In this document: one piece after another, positions 11,481-23,714 of the stretch
How the letters are laid out: each line of letters begins with the position of its first letter
Position numbering within the stretch: the first letter of the stretch is position 1
Origin: Cryptomeria japonica
Lineage: Eukaryota > Streptophyta > Pinopsida > Cupressales > Cupressaceae
Assembly (NCBI RefSeq): GCF_030272615.1
Contig: NC_081409.1
Location: 245,504,502 to 245,568,501 of the forward strand
Length of the DNA: 64,000 nucleotides
Reading direction: 5' to 3'
Notes under the pieces: generated by a model
The model's input: the letters and a program-made list of their open reading frames with translations, nothing else
Databases searched by the model: none
What the model was told of the DNA's origin: nothing
Made by a program: the position numbers and the translations under genes

Positions 11481-12830
11481 TGGGCCGTGGGCATGATGGT
11501 CAGAGTGCTTTGGGACCTTGCAAGCAAGGATGACATGAACTGCTGCAGCCAAAATTAAAGCCCAAAGATAACATAGGACTAGGCTTTCGAAAGGAAATCC
11601 TTCCTAAGCTTAAATTTAAAGGAAGACCCAGCAAACCAGTAATTCAGCCTTAAAACCTAAAGAGGTCACCTTTGATTATATCAACAGCACTGCACATCAT
11701 AACAACTACCCCATCGAGGCTAAAAATCCTAGGAAAACCATCCATAACACTAATCATCCCACCAATTAAACCACCAACCCCATCAGTAGCAGCAACCGCA
11801 TCAACAACACCACTAGCACTATCAGAATTCCCAATAGTATCAACAACATTAGCAACTCCAACAAAATCAGCAGATTCAACAACACCGATACTCCCCGTAT
11901 CGGATTCTTTGATCCCTATAATTCTTCCTGCAACACCAATCATTCCATCTATCCAGGTACATCAGTCGATCACACTTATAGTGTTTAACTCAAAGGATAT
12001 CCTAGTATGGTATAGCAATCGGATACTGGAGAGCGACTCAAAGACTGACTCACATGAGTGGGAATTTGATTCCATCCAGCTTAATACTTCAGATGAGGAA
12101 GATGCATCACTACCTCCATCTTGCAAAGACATCCCTATTTACGGAGAAGCACAGATGAAGACCTCTTGGGTTCCTGGACTGGAAACATCTTCCATAGACC
12201 TACATTGCATCCTACGCCTGATTCTAATAGGGAGAGTACCATCAATGACCTTCATCATAATGTCTTAACCCTCACTAACACATCTAAAAAACTTAACCTA
12301 ATCGATGAGGTAATTCCCATTATCCATCCTGAACTTATCGAATGGAACCAACCTAATTCCCCATGTCTTGACCATTTCCAAAATGATGAGGCAATCATTG
12401 ACTTTTTGGAACTACGGGATAACATGCCAAGCGAGGATCACAAAGCTGGATTCGCCATAGAACTTAATAGCACAACATACTTTGGGGCGGATGCCAACCC
12501 TTTCAGCTGCAGAAATATAACAATAAAACATGGATCTTCCAGTGAAAACCACACCGTGGAATTGTTTGATCCCACAAAAGTAAAAAGAAAGAGCGTATCT
12601 AATGGTGAAAACATCTTTGAGGTGCCGAAGGAAAAAAGGTATGACATTCTCCCTTCTAGTACACACCAGGAACGATTAACAATTCTCACCAAGGAAACAA
12701 AAGAATACAACGTGGGGACTCCTGAAACACCTCACCACATACATTTGGCATCTCTTTTAACTCCAGAGGAACAACCTAAGTTTGTTGAATTCTTTCAGAA
12801 GCGCTAGATTAACTTTGCATGGTCATATGC
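11481..12830 (+). pseudogene. pol copy 1: G-patch remnant and PR-RT linker
   Basis: This copy starts inside a G-patch-like motif (HDGQSALGPCKQG...LGFRKE at about 11491-11600). The N-terminal half of the G-patch and the linker before it, present in copy 2 at 16394-16816, are deleted here. A Thr/Pro/Ile-rich low-complexity stretch follows (11650-11960), then an acidic segment (NTSDEEDASLPP) and the block EEQPKFVEFFQKR that precedes RT. The stop at 12805-12807 is TAG where copy 2 has CAG. Confidence 0.8.
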
Positions 12831-14190
12831 AGACATGCCTGGGCTTGATCCTGATTTAGTCATGCATCACCTCACAGTAGCAGAAGGAGCCAAACCTGTC
12901 AAGCAGAAGCTTCACAAGATGCATCCTCAGACTGTAGTACTAGTCAAAGCAGATTTTAAGAAACTCCTAGATGTTGGTTTTATTAGAACAATTAAATATA
13001 CAGATTGGATATCCAATATTGTGTCTGTCGGAAAACCAAATGGGGGCATCCATATCTATACTAACTTTAAAGATTTGAACAAAGCATGTCCTAAAGATGA
13101 CTTCCCCCTACTAAACATCAACATAATAGTGGACCTAACAATAGGACATGCCATGCTTTCACTCATGGATGGCTTTTCAGAGTACAATTAGATAAAGATC
13201 GCACCAAAGGATCAACATAAGACGACGTTCACATGTCCATGGGGCACATACAACTAGAATGTAATGCCTTTTGGTTTAAAGAATGTAGGAGTGACCTATC
13301 AAAGAGCAATGACCAACATCTTTTATGACATGATGCATACCATAATGGAAGATTATGTTGATGACTTATTGGCAAAATCTCTAACAAGAGAAGGTCATCT
13401 AGAAATATTAGAGAAAATCTTTGATAGACTAGAACAATATCATGTTCGACTTAACCCAAAGAAATGTGTCTTTGGAGTAACCTCAGGGAAGCTTCTAGGA
13501 TACATTGTCTCAAGTAAGCATATTGAGGTTGATCCTGCAAAGGTCAAAGCAATCATGGACATGCCACCTCCGAAAAACATCAGTCAACTAAGGACATTAC
13601 AAGGGTGGCTTCAATCCATCTGAAGATTCATTGCACAACTAGCAGATAAGTGTCACCCACTTACACACCTGTTACACAAGAACATCCGCTTTCAATGGGA
13701 TACCAGATGCTAGCAAGCATTCCAAATACTTAAAGATTATCTCATGAATACACCATTGTTGATCCCACCAGATCCAAGTAAGCCTCTACTACTCTATATA
13801 TCAACAACAAATACAACATTGGGTGTACTATTGGCACAACACAATGCCGAAGGGAAAGAGTGTGTTGTTTAATACATCTCTCGCACACTGGTGGCTATGA
13901 ACTCAATTACATACCTATTGAGCGAGCTTGCCTAGCAGTATTCTTGGTAGCCACCAAATTGAGGCACTATCTATTGACACATAAAGTGCAACTCATTGCA
14001 AAGATCGATCCACTCAAGTACTTACTCAGCAAAGCAGTGTTGACAGGCCGTTTGGCCAAATGGGTGATGATTCTAAGTGAATTTGGCATCAAATATGTGG
14101 ACCGTAAGGCTATCAAAGGCCAATTTATTGCAGATCAATTGGCTGATGCTCTCCTCATAGGCAATCATCCTCTCATTTCCAATTTTCCAG
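12831..14190 (+). pseudogene. RT-RNH: pol copy 1: reverse transcriptase and first RNase H
   Basis: RT blocks are recognisable in order: VSVGKPNGGIHIYTNFKDLN, LSLMDGFSEYN, MPFGLKNVGVTYQ and the catalytic YVDDLL (near 13354-13371). FGVTSGKLLGYIVS and VKAIMDMPPPKNISQLRTLQG follow. Stops at 13190 (TAG for CAG) and 13257 (TAG for TGG) interrupt the palm; copy 2 keeps the sense codons. RNase H runs from about 13750 (LLLYISTTNTTLGVLLAQ) to 14150. A one-base deletion near 13892 relative to copy 2 shifts the frame, which then continues as ELNYIPIERACLAV...KWVMILSEFGIKYV. Confidence 0.88.
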
Positions 14191-14203
14191 ATGAAGAGAT
14201 ATC

Positions 14204-14600
14204 ATGATCGCAGTAGCACAACCATGGAAACTATACTTTGATGGTTCATACACTAGGCATTGCTCGACGGTAGGTATCCTGTTTATCACACCTCAAGGTG
14301 ACAACATCCCAAAGTCTTACAAGCTCACATTTCCATGCACCAACAACATAGCTGAATATGAGGCCTTGATCACAAGACTCAGGCTAGCTGTACAATGGAA
14401 GTTACAAGAACTAAAAGTATATGGTGACTCCCAACTGGTCATTCGACAAGCAACAAATCAATATCAGACCAAGGATGACAAACCAATGCCATACAAACAA
14501 ATGGTGGACAAATTAAAGGCATCATTCACTACTATCACCTTTGAGAAAATACTTAGAGATTAGAATTGAGTTGCTGACGCTATGGCTACTATTGCATCTC
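14204..14600 (+). pseudogene. aRNH: pol copy 1: second (archaeal-type) RNase H
   Basis: A frame change at about 14200 leads into WKLYFDGSYTRH...VGILFITPQG, NNIAEYEALITRLRLA, KVYGDSQLVIRQ and VADAMATIASL. These carry the expected catalytic D (FDGS), E (YEAL), D (YGDS) and D (VADAM). A second RNase H behind the gypsy RNase H is characteristic of the Tat lineage. The stop after EKILRD (14561-14563) is followed by a second in-frame stop, in place of the HNRVAD seen in copy 2. Confidence 0.85.
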
Positions 14601-15975
14601 TCCTAGATCTTCCACAGAATTCAACACGCTATGAGTTCTTGGTAGAACAACTTTGGACTCATGCTTATGATATCCCCGAATCTGAGATGATATGTCGCCT
14701 TATCGGCTCTGAATCCCCATGGTACGGTGAGTTCTACACCTACCTCCGTGATCACACCCTTCCTCCTAACCAATCAAATAACCAACGTAAAAACTTCATT
14801 CGCCAAACCGCTCGATATACCATTATTGCTGAAACCCTATACCGACGCAGTCTTGATGGTACTCTCTTTCGATGTTTGGAACAGGATGAGATAACAAAGG
14901 CCTTCGAAGAAGTACATGAAGGAATTTGTGGAACTCATGCAAGCGGACCATCCCTAGCCAAGAAACTCATGCGCACTGGAAACTATTGGCCATCCATGGA
15001 AAAACAGTCCTACTACGTTGTCAGAAAGTGCAAGAAATGCGAAGTTCATGGAGACCTGATACATGCACCAGCATAGGAATTGCAACCAATCACAATACCA
15101 TGGCCTTTTTGTCAATGGGGACTTGACCTTGTGGGTAAAATCCATCCATCTTCATCCAATGGCCACAAATTCATCATTATCGCCACCGAATTCTTCACAA
15201 AGTGGATCAAAGTTGTTCTGCTTACCCAAGTCATCGGCAAGGAGATCACCTCATTCATCCTTAATTACATCATATGCTAGTATGGTGTACCCATGTCCAA
15301 CATCATAGATTACGAGCTTCCTTTCAAAAATTGGGATGTCCATGAACTTTGTGAGAAGTTTCACATCCAACACCGCTTTTCCACTCCCTATTACCCACAA
15401 GGCAATGGTCAGGCCAAAGCATCAAACAAGAACATATTGAGAATCCTCAAAAAGACAGTCAATGATGTCGGTCGTGATTGGCATGTTCAATTAAATCCAG
15501 CACTATGGGCATATCGAACTAGCATGCGAACCCCTACAGGCACAACTCCTTACTCACTAGTCTACGGTGCATAAGCTATCCTTCCTATTGAGGTTGAGAT
15601 ACCATCTCTATGGGTTTCCTTGCATAATCTCATAGATGATGAAACATACAGAGTATCTCGTCTTCAGGACTTAGAGCTACTAGATGAGAAACAACAAGCT
15701 GCATACAATCACCTCAAGGCCTATTAGCAGCGCATGAGAAGAAGCTATAATCATCGGGTTAGACCTTGTACATTTGAGGTAGGTAATCTTGTTCTTCGAG
15801 AGAATCCTCGTAACCAACCAAATAGAGAACATCAGGGAAAGTTTGAATCAAACTAGTTGGGTCCATATGTTATCACTGATGTATTTGGGTCCGGGCATAT
15901 CAGTTGGCCACGTACGAAGGAGAACTGCTAGCAGATCCGATCAACAACATGCACCTCAAATGGTTTTATACATAA
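14601..15975 (+). pseudogene. IN: pol copy 1: integrase
   Basis: An HHCC zinc finger (EVHEGICGTHAS...CKKCEVHGD, 14905-15055) is followed by the core (WGLDLVGKIHPSS; D of NIIDYELPFK; PYYPQGNGQAKASNKN). The glutamate of the DDE triad is Lys here (GCC AAA GCA) where copy 2 has Glu, so this copy would be catalytically dead even if open. Stops at 15075 (TAG for CAG), 15278-15280, 15574, 15727 and 15857 (TAG for TGG). The C-terminal tail ends LADPINNMHLKWFYT with stop at 15973-15975, a typical gypsy integrase terminus. Confidence 0.88.
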
Positions 15976-16393
15976 GCTGTAAAGAGCATCAGGCTCCCAT
16001 ACATACCGGAAAAACACTAAAAACATTCAAATAAATGTCCTGAAGAAAATACAAAAACATCAAAATAGTAAAGAAAAATCATGCATCCAAACAGTGAATA
16101 ACCACTCCAGGGACACCTTGGGTAAGTGCGATGGTGAATACCTGGCAAACAGGTGCCACTCATAAAGGCTATGGCTGCATTGTCTTTCAGACTTGTTGCG
16201 ATCATATTCATTTCATCCATTCATCTATCAGTCCAAAACCATGGCTTGTTATTAATCTGCAATCAAGGATAGTCCTTCATGTGTCTCGCATCCCACTTTT
16301 TCATAGTCATGTCTAAACTGGGGGCAATACCCTTAATCTAGTTGATGGAAGTGGATTATGAAATACTTGTGATTCATTAATTTCTTCATTCAA
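15976..16393 (+). other. 3' non-coding segment after pol copy 1
   Basis: It is homologous to 21230-21655 after copy 2 and contains a pyrimidine-rich 3' UTR-like sequence with no ORF. Homology between the copies ends at about 16393 (ATTCAAAACTGTCTC), where the sequence switches to the PR-RT linker. This switch is the tandem duplication joint. Confidence 0.8.
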
Positions 16394-18120
16394 AACTGTC
16401 TCAACAACAGAGATTACCATTCCCAACAATAGAGAAGCCATCTCATCCACATCATATGTAAGTCCAGCCTCTCTTTCCAGTTCAAACACCACTATACCCA
16501 AGCAAGAGAAGCTCAAGATGAAAATAGCAGAGGAAGGTCCTGGGGAGTAAAATTTGAGTCAACTCTTTTGTGTTGGAAAAATGCCTACTTCTCCTAGAAC
16601 TCATGGTAAACCTCAACGGTTACTTCAAATGCCACTAGTCAAGCCAACATGCACTTTGACGCCATTCATACTTGGAAAGAGTCAAGAAGAAGAAACCAGA
16701 GATGAGGACTTAGAAGAATGGATCTATAAAGACCCAATCACCGCGGACATCCCACAAGCTAAGCTTCCCAAAGATTAGTATGGCAAAGGCCTTCTCATTA
16801 TGCAAAGAATGGGTTATGATGGTTAGAGTGCTTTGGGACCTTGCAAGCAAGGACGACATGAACCACTGCAGCCGGAATATAAACCCAAAGATAACACGGG
16901 ACTAGGCTTTCAAAAGGAGAGCCTTCCTAAGCTTAAATTCAAAGGAAAACCCAACAAACCACTATATCAGCCTAAAAACCTAAAGAGGTCACCTTTGATT
17001 ATATCAGCAACACCGCTCATCATAACAACTGCCCCATTGAGGCTAAAAATCCCGGAAAACCATCCACAACACCAATCATCCCACCAATCAAACCAGAAAT
17101 CCCATTAGTAGAAGCAACCGCATCAACAACACCATTAGCACTATCAGAATCCCCAGTAGTATCAACAACACTAGCAACTCCAGCAGAAGAACCAGATTCA
17201 ACAACATCGATACTTCCCGTATCGGATTCTTTGATCCCTATAATTCTTCCTGCAACACCAATCATTCCATCTATCCAGGTACATCAGCCGATCAAACCTA
17301 TAGTGTTTAACTCAAAGGATATCCCAGTATGGTATAGCAATCGGATACTAGAGAGCTACTTAGAGACTGACTCACATGAGTGGGAATTTGATTACATCAG
17401 GCGTAATACTTCAGATGAGGAAGACGCATCACTACCTCCAGCTCGCAAAGACATCCCTGTTTACAGAGAAGCACATATAAAGACCTCTTGGGTTCTTGGA
17501 CTGGAAACATCTTCCACAGACCCTACGTCATATCCTACGCCTGCTTCTGATAGGGAGAGTACCATCAACGACCTTCACCATAACATCTTAACCCTCACTG
17601 ACACATCTAATGAACTTAACCTAATTGATGAGGTAATGCCCATTATCCATCCTGAACTCATCGAATGGAACCAACCTAATGCCCCATGTCTTGACCATTT
17701 CCAAAATGATGAGGCGATCATTGACTTTTTGGAACTACGGGATAACATGCCAAGCAGGGATCACAAAGTTGGATTCACCATAGAATTTAATAGTGCAACA
17801 TACTTTGGGGTGGATGCCAAACCTTTTAACTACAAAAATATAACAATAAAACATGGATCTTCTCATGAAAGCCACATTGTGGAACTGTTTGATCCCACAA
17901 AAGTAAAAAGAAAGAGCGTATCCAATGGTGAAAACCTCTTTGAGGCGCTGGAGGATGAAAGGTTTGACATTTTCCCTTCTAGTACACAATAAAAATGATC
18001 AATAATTCTCATCGAGGAAATAAAAGAATACAACGTGGGAACTCCTGAAACACCTCACCAAATACATCTAGCATCTCTTTTAACTCCAGAGGAACAACCT
18101 AAGTTTGTTGAATTCTTCCA
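16394..18120 (+). pseudogene. pol copy 2: complete linker, G-patch and pre-RT region
   Basis: 16394-16816 is single-copy in the window and encodes the pre-G-patch linker (KMKIAEEGPGE, LSQLFCVGKMPTSPRTHGKP). A G-patch-like motif follows (YGKGLLIMQRMGYDG, LGPCKQGRHEP, GLGFQKE; about 16779-16920). Stops at 16549, 16776-16778 and 16825 interrupt it. The downstream Thr/Pro-rich and acidic segments parallel copy 1, and 17231-17992 is open for 253 codons. G-patch motifs are known RNA-binding modules in retroelement polyproteins; here the role is inference. Confidence 0.78.
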
Positions 18121-19530
18121 GAAGCACCAGATTAACATTGTGTGGTCATATGCAGACATGCCTGGGCTTGATTCTGATTTAGTCATGCATCACCACACCA
18201 TAACAAAAGGAGCTAAACCTGTCAAGCAAAAGCTTCACAAGATGCATCCTTAGATTGCAGTACTAGTCAAAGCAGAACTTAAGAAACTCCTAGATGTTAG
18301 TTTTATTAGACCAATTGATTATGCGGATTGGATATCCAATATTGTGCCTGTCAGCAAACCAAATGGGGGCATCTGTATCTATACTGACTTCAGAGATCTG
18401 AACAAAGCATTTCCTAAAGATGACTTCCCCCTACCAAACATTGACATAATAGTGGACCTAATAGCAGGACATGCCATGCTTTCACTCATGGATGGCTTTT
18501 CAGTGTACAATCAGATAAAGATTGCACCAGAGGATCAACATAAGACAACCTTCACATGTCCATGGGGCACATACTGCTGGAATGTAATGCCTTTTGGTTT
18601 AAAGAATGCAGGAGCAACCTATCAAACCACAATGACCACCATCTTTCATGACATGATGCATACCATAATGGAAGATTATGTTGATGACTTATTGGAAAAA
18701 TCAATAACAAGAGAAGGTCATCTAGAAATATTAGAGAAAATCTTTGATAGACTAGAACAATATCATGTTCGACTCAACCCAAAGAAATGTGTCTTTGGAG
18801 TAACCTCAGGGAAGCTTCTAGGACATATTGTCTCAAGTAAGGGTATTGAGGTTGATCCTGTAAAGGTCAAAGCAATCGTGGACATGCCACCTTCGAAAAA
18901 CATCAGTCAGCTAAGGACATTACAAGGGCAACTTCAATCCATTTGAAGATTCATTGCACAACTAGTAGATAAGTGTCGCCCATTTACACACCTATTACAC
19001 AAGAACATCCGCTTTCAATGGGATACCAGATGCTAGCAAGCATTCCAGATACTTAAAGATTATCTCATGAATACACCATTGTTGATCCCACCAGATCCGA
19101 GTAAGCCTCTACTACTCTATATATCAACAACAAATATTGCATTGGGTGTACTATTGGCACAACACAATGCAGAAGGGAAAGAGTGTGTTGTTTACTACAT
19201 CTCTCGCACACTAGTTGGTTATGAAATCAATTACACACCTATTGAGCGATCTTGCCTAGCAGTAAACTTGGTAGACACTAAACTGAGGCAGTATTTATTG
19301 ACACATAAAGTACAACTCATTGAAAAGATCGATGCACTCAAGTACTTACTCAGCAAAGAAACGTTGATAGGTTGTTTGGCCAAATGGGTGATGATTCTAA
19401 GTGAATTTGACATTGAATATGTGGACCGTAAGGCTATCAAAGGCCAAGTTATTGCAGATCAGTTTGCCTATGCTCCCCTCATTGGCAATCATCCTCTCAT
19501 TTCCAATTTTCCAAATGTAGAGATATTCAT
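18121..19530 (+). pseudogene. RT-RNH: pol copy 2: reverse transcriptase and first RNase H
   Basis: This copy is better preserved than copy 1: 18344-18946 is open for 200 codons and includes VSKPNGGICIYTDFRDLN, LMDGFSVYNQIKIAPEDQ, CPWGTYCWNVMPFGLKNAGA and YVDDLLEKS. A stop at 18251-18253 is TAG where copy 1 has CAG. The stop after LQGQLQSI (18946) is shared with copy 1, so it predates the duplication. RNase H runs 19067-19480 in one frame (LLIPPDPSKPLLLYISTTN...ISRTLVGYEINYTPIERSCL), without the frameshift of copy 1. Confidence 0.9.
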
Positions 19531-19800
19531 TATCACAGCAACACAACCATGGAAACTATACTTTGATGGTTCATACACTAGGGATGGCTCGGGGGTAGGT
19601 ATCCTATTTATCACACCTCAAGGTGACAATATCCTAAAGTCTTACAGGCTCACATTTCATGCACCAACAACATAGTTCAATATGAGGACTTGATCACAAG
19701 ACTCAGGCTAGCTATACAAGACCAAGGATGACAAACTCATGCCATACAAACAAATGGTGGACAAATTAAAGGCATCATTCACTACTATCACCTTTGAGAA
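19531..19800 (+). pseudogene. aRNH: pol copy 2: second RNase H, internally deleted
   Basis: The N-terminus is present (PWKLYFDGSYTRDGSGVGIL). A one-base deletion (ACATTTCATG versus ACATTTCCATG in copy 1) shifts the frame near 19665. About 70 bp, including the KVYGDSQLVI block with its catalytic aspartate, are missing between 19718 and 19719 compared with copy 1. Confidence 0.85.
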
Positions 19801-21229
19801 AATACCCAAAGATCATAATCGAGTTGCTGACACTATGGCTACCATTGCATCTCTCCTAGATCTTCCACAGAATTCAACACGCTATGAGTTCTTGGTAGAA
19901 CAACTTTGGATTTGCGCTTATGATATCTCCAAATCTGAGATGATTTTTTGCCTTATCGGTTTCGAATCCCCATGGTATGGAGAGTTCTACACCTACCTCC
20001 GTGATCACACCCTTCCTCCTAACCAATTGAATAACCAACATAAAACCTTCATTCACCAAACCGCTCGATATACCATTATTACTAAAACCCTATACCGATG
20101 CAGTCTTGATGGTACTCTCCTTCGATGTTTGGAACGGGATGAGATAACAAAGGCCTTGGAAGAGGTACATGAAGGAATTTGTGGAACTCATGCAAGCAGT
20201 CCGTCCCTAGCCAAGAAACTCATGTGCACTAGATACTATTGGCCATCCACGGAAAAAGACTCCTACTACTTTGTCAAAAATTGCAAGAAATGCCAAGTTC
20301 ATGGAGACTTGATACATGCACCAACACAGAAATTGCAACCAATCACAACACCATGGCCTTTTTGTCAATGGGGACTTGACCTTGTTTTTAAAATCCATCC
20401 ATCTTCATCCAACGGCCGCAAATACATCATTACTGCCACCGAATACTTCACAAACTGGATCGAAGCTGTTCCACTCACCCAAGTCACCGACAAGAAGATC
20501 ACCTCATTCATCCTTAATTACATCATCTGCCGGTATGGTGTACCCATGTCCATCATCACAGATAATGGGCTTCCTTTCAAAAATCAAGATGTCTGTGAAC
20601 TTTGTGAGAAGTTTCAAATCCAACACTGCTTTTCCACTCCCTATTACCCACAAGGCAATGGTTAGGCCGAAGCATCAAACAAGAACATATTAAGAATCCT
20701 CCAAAATACATTCAATGATGTCGGTCATGATTGGCATGTTCAGTTAAATCCAGCACTACGAGCGTATCGAACTAGCATTCAAACCCCTACAGGCGCAACT
20801 CCTTACTCACTCGTCTACGATGCAAAAGCTATCCTTCTTATTGAGTTTGAGATACCATCTCTATAGGTTTCCTTGCATAATCTCATAGATGATGAAGCAT
20901 ACAGAGTATCCTGTCTTCAGGACCTAGAGCTACTTGATGAGAAATGACAAGTTGCATACAATCACCTCAAGGCCTATCAACAGCACATGAACAGAAGCTA
21001 TAATCATCGGGTTAGACCTCATACATTTGAGGTAGGTGATCTTGTTCTTCAAGAGAATCCTCATGACCAACCAAATAGAGAACATCAAGGTAAGTTTGAA
21101 TCAAACTGGTTGGGTCCATATGTTATCACTGTTGTATTTGGGTCTGGGGCATATCAGTTGGCCACGTCTGAAGGAGAACCGCTAGCAGATCCGATCAACA
21201 ACATGCACCTCAAGCGGTTTTATACATAA
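19801..21229 (+). pseudogene. IN: pol copy 2: integrase
   Basis: The zinc finger (EVHEGICGTHAS...CKKCQVHGD) and core (WGLDLVFKIHPSS, SIITDNGLPFKN, PYYPQGNG) are continuous through 20665. A TAG then replaces the CAG that precedes Ala-Glu, so the DDE glutamate is coded but lies just after a stop. Further stops lie at 20864-20866 (TAG for TGG) and 20946. The C-terminal domain (20987-21229) is open and ends GAYQLATSEGEPLADP...HLKRFYT. Confidence 0.9.
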
Positions 21230-21655
21230 GCTGTACAGAGCATCAGACTCCCATACATACCAAAAAAAACACCAAAAACATTCAGATAAATGTCCTGAAG
21301 AAAATACAAAAACATCAAAATAGTAAAGAAAAATCATGCATCCAAACAGTGAACAACCACTGTGGTGGCACCTTGGGTAAGTGCGATGGTGAAAACTTGG
21401 CCAATAGGCGCCACTCGTAAAGGTTATGGCTCCATTGTCTTTCAGAATTGTTGCGATCACATTCATTTCATCCATTCATCCATCAGTCCAAAACCATGGC
21501 TTGTTATTAATCTGCAATCAAGGATAGTCCTTCATGCGTCTCGCATCCCACTTTTTCATAGTCATGTCTAAACTGGGGGCAATACCATTATTCTAGTTGA
21601 TGGAAGTGGATTATGCAATACTTGTGATTCATTAAGTTCTTCATTCAAAACTATC

Positions 21656-23714
21656 TCACAAAATCCATAACATTGGAAAACTATCTCACAAAATCCAAAA
21701 ACATTTTGAAAACATCAAAATCAATAAAAAACATGGCAACACCTTGTACATACATTTTTTAAAGCAGATACCAAACAAACATGGTGAAATAATCAAACGA
21801 TGACCACTTATCTGATCAACCAAACAATCGATATTAAAATGCAAAACTATCTTCACAAGGATGCATCCTTCCTTACCAAAACAAAGACAAGATCACATTT
21901 TCTTTGACAAGAAAATTTTGTTTAAGCTATCAAGTCTTTGGTTAGATTTGTGGGTTATTTATTCATTTATATCAGGTTCCTACGCTAGTCCAAGATATCC
22001 ACAAGTGATTAGAGTGGTCGGGATGGTTCTAAGCATTGTTTGCATGTCTTTTGTGAATTATTCCAATGAAGTTCTGGGGCATGTACTAATGGTGTCTACG
22101 TGGGAAGTTCACTAAGCTACGTGATCATATGCAAAATACAGTCATGGATCACTAAGGCTTGCTGACTACAGCGTATACCTCGACCATATGAGCATGAACC
22201 ATTATCAAGGGTCCATATTCTTTATTCTTTATTTATGTTGTTTGTTTGCAGGCACAATGCTCCATCCTTGGTTCCTACTGCCTCATCCAAGTTTAATATT
22301 ATCATGCTCAATGATGAAAATAAAGCACCATGGATCATCATTCCATCTCATCTATTTATATTGCATTCCATTGCATATCTCCCATCCATTTACTCATTCA
22401 TTATTCATATGCATGGTTTTGTATGCAAGTGTGAACAAATTTAATATGAGCAGTTATATGAAAATTGAGTTGGTCTTGGATACAATCATGACAGAGTACT
22501 CTGATACATCATCAGTGCATCATGCAAAGTCTGCACAACCTTGCATTCATTTATCATGATCATATCTTCATCATTACATTTAGTTGCATTTGCATCGAGT
22601 GCATTTCATATCATTTAGTTGCATTTAACTACATATAGTTCATTATCATTTATTGGCATTAGTCTCATTATATCATATCATCATTGCATAATCATGACAT
22701 TTAGGTTCATTTATATATTGCCCTTGTTTGCATTAACTATCATTATTAAGCCATTACTATGCATTCATTTAGTGTCAGTTACTGCTCATCATTTACCATC
22801 ATTAAAACACTTGTGTACCCTGCATTTGTTTAGATTCCCATAAGTTGCATACATTTATTTATCTATCCATTAGTTAAGTGCATTCATTTATCCATTTAGT
22901 ATATTATTATACTCATTCATTTTATTTCATTTAGGATTCATTACAAAAATGCATTCATTCTCATTTTTAATTGCATTAAGGTGCAGTTATTTGTTACCCA
23001 TGAGTTGCATTATCATTATCACTTCATCATATTTTTTGCCATTTAGAATCATAAACAAAACCATTTGTTTCCACATAGGTTCATACATTATCCATATGCA
23101 CTCATTTAGAAATCATCATTTAAACATTTGTACTTTACATTTGTTTATCCATATCACACTCATCTAACAAACATCTAAGTGCATTTACATACATAAATCA
23201 TTCATTTAGCGCATTATATAATAAACATCATTGCATATCATTATCTCATTGTCTCATCAAATATAAAATCCAAAGTACCATCATCATCATCATTTCATTA
23301 TGCATATATAATCATCATAGCATTTACATACATAAAGCATTGACATCAACAAATCATGCATATCAAACTGCATCCACATGTTAGCACCACATCATAAAAT
23401 ATGCATATAGACATCATGTAGGAATAAATCATCATAAAACATGCATATAGGAATCATCTCATAAACACATCCATATAGCAAGTACAAGTATCCATCTAAG
23501 AATAAATCATAAGATCATCATCCTGCATAAGCATCCATACATATCATCAACATGCATATCAACACAAAAATATGGGATCTCCTCATATATCACATGATAT
23601 CGCCAAAAATATACATGTATCAGAGTACAATGAAGTCCAAAATATCAGCTACCAAGAACCATCCAAGACACAGTCCAAAATGACAATGTAAAAACAACAT
23701 ACAAAAATGCTCTA
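21656..23714 (+). repeat. AT-rich low-complexity 3' region of element B
   Basis: There is no supported coding sequence. From about 22540 to 23600 it is a degenerate array built from CATTTAG, TTGCAT and ATCAT words with no fixed period. Short open frames here are low-complexity artefacts. It separates the end of pol from the end of the antisense PMD ORF. Confidence 0.6.

Larger units (their letters stand above)
11494..21655 (+). repeat. Direct tandem duplication of the pol block in element B
   Basis: 11494-16393 and 16817-21655 are collinear and closely similar (offset about 5.3 kb at the left end, 5.26 kb at the right). They differ by scattered substitutions and small indels such as the 70 bp gap in the copy 2 aRNH. 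The unit covers G-patch through RT, RNH, aRNH, IN and 400 bp of 3' sequence. The joint at 16393/16394 fuses 3' UTR to the PR-RT linker, as expected for an unequal exchange or template switch within the family. Confidence 0.9.

Noticed and set aside
22540-23600. CATTTAG-rich region considered as a satellite or CRISPR-like array
   Set aside because: No constant repeat length or spacer structure; it is degenerate low-complexity sequence in the 3' UTR of element B.
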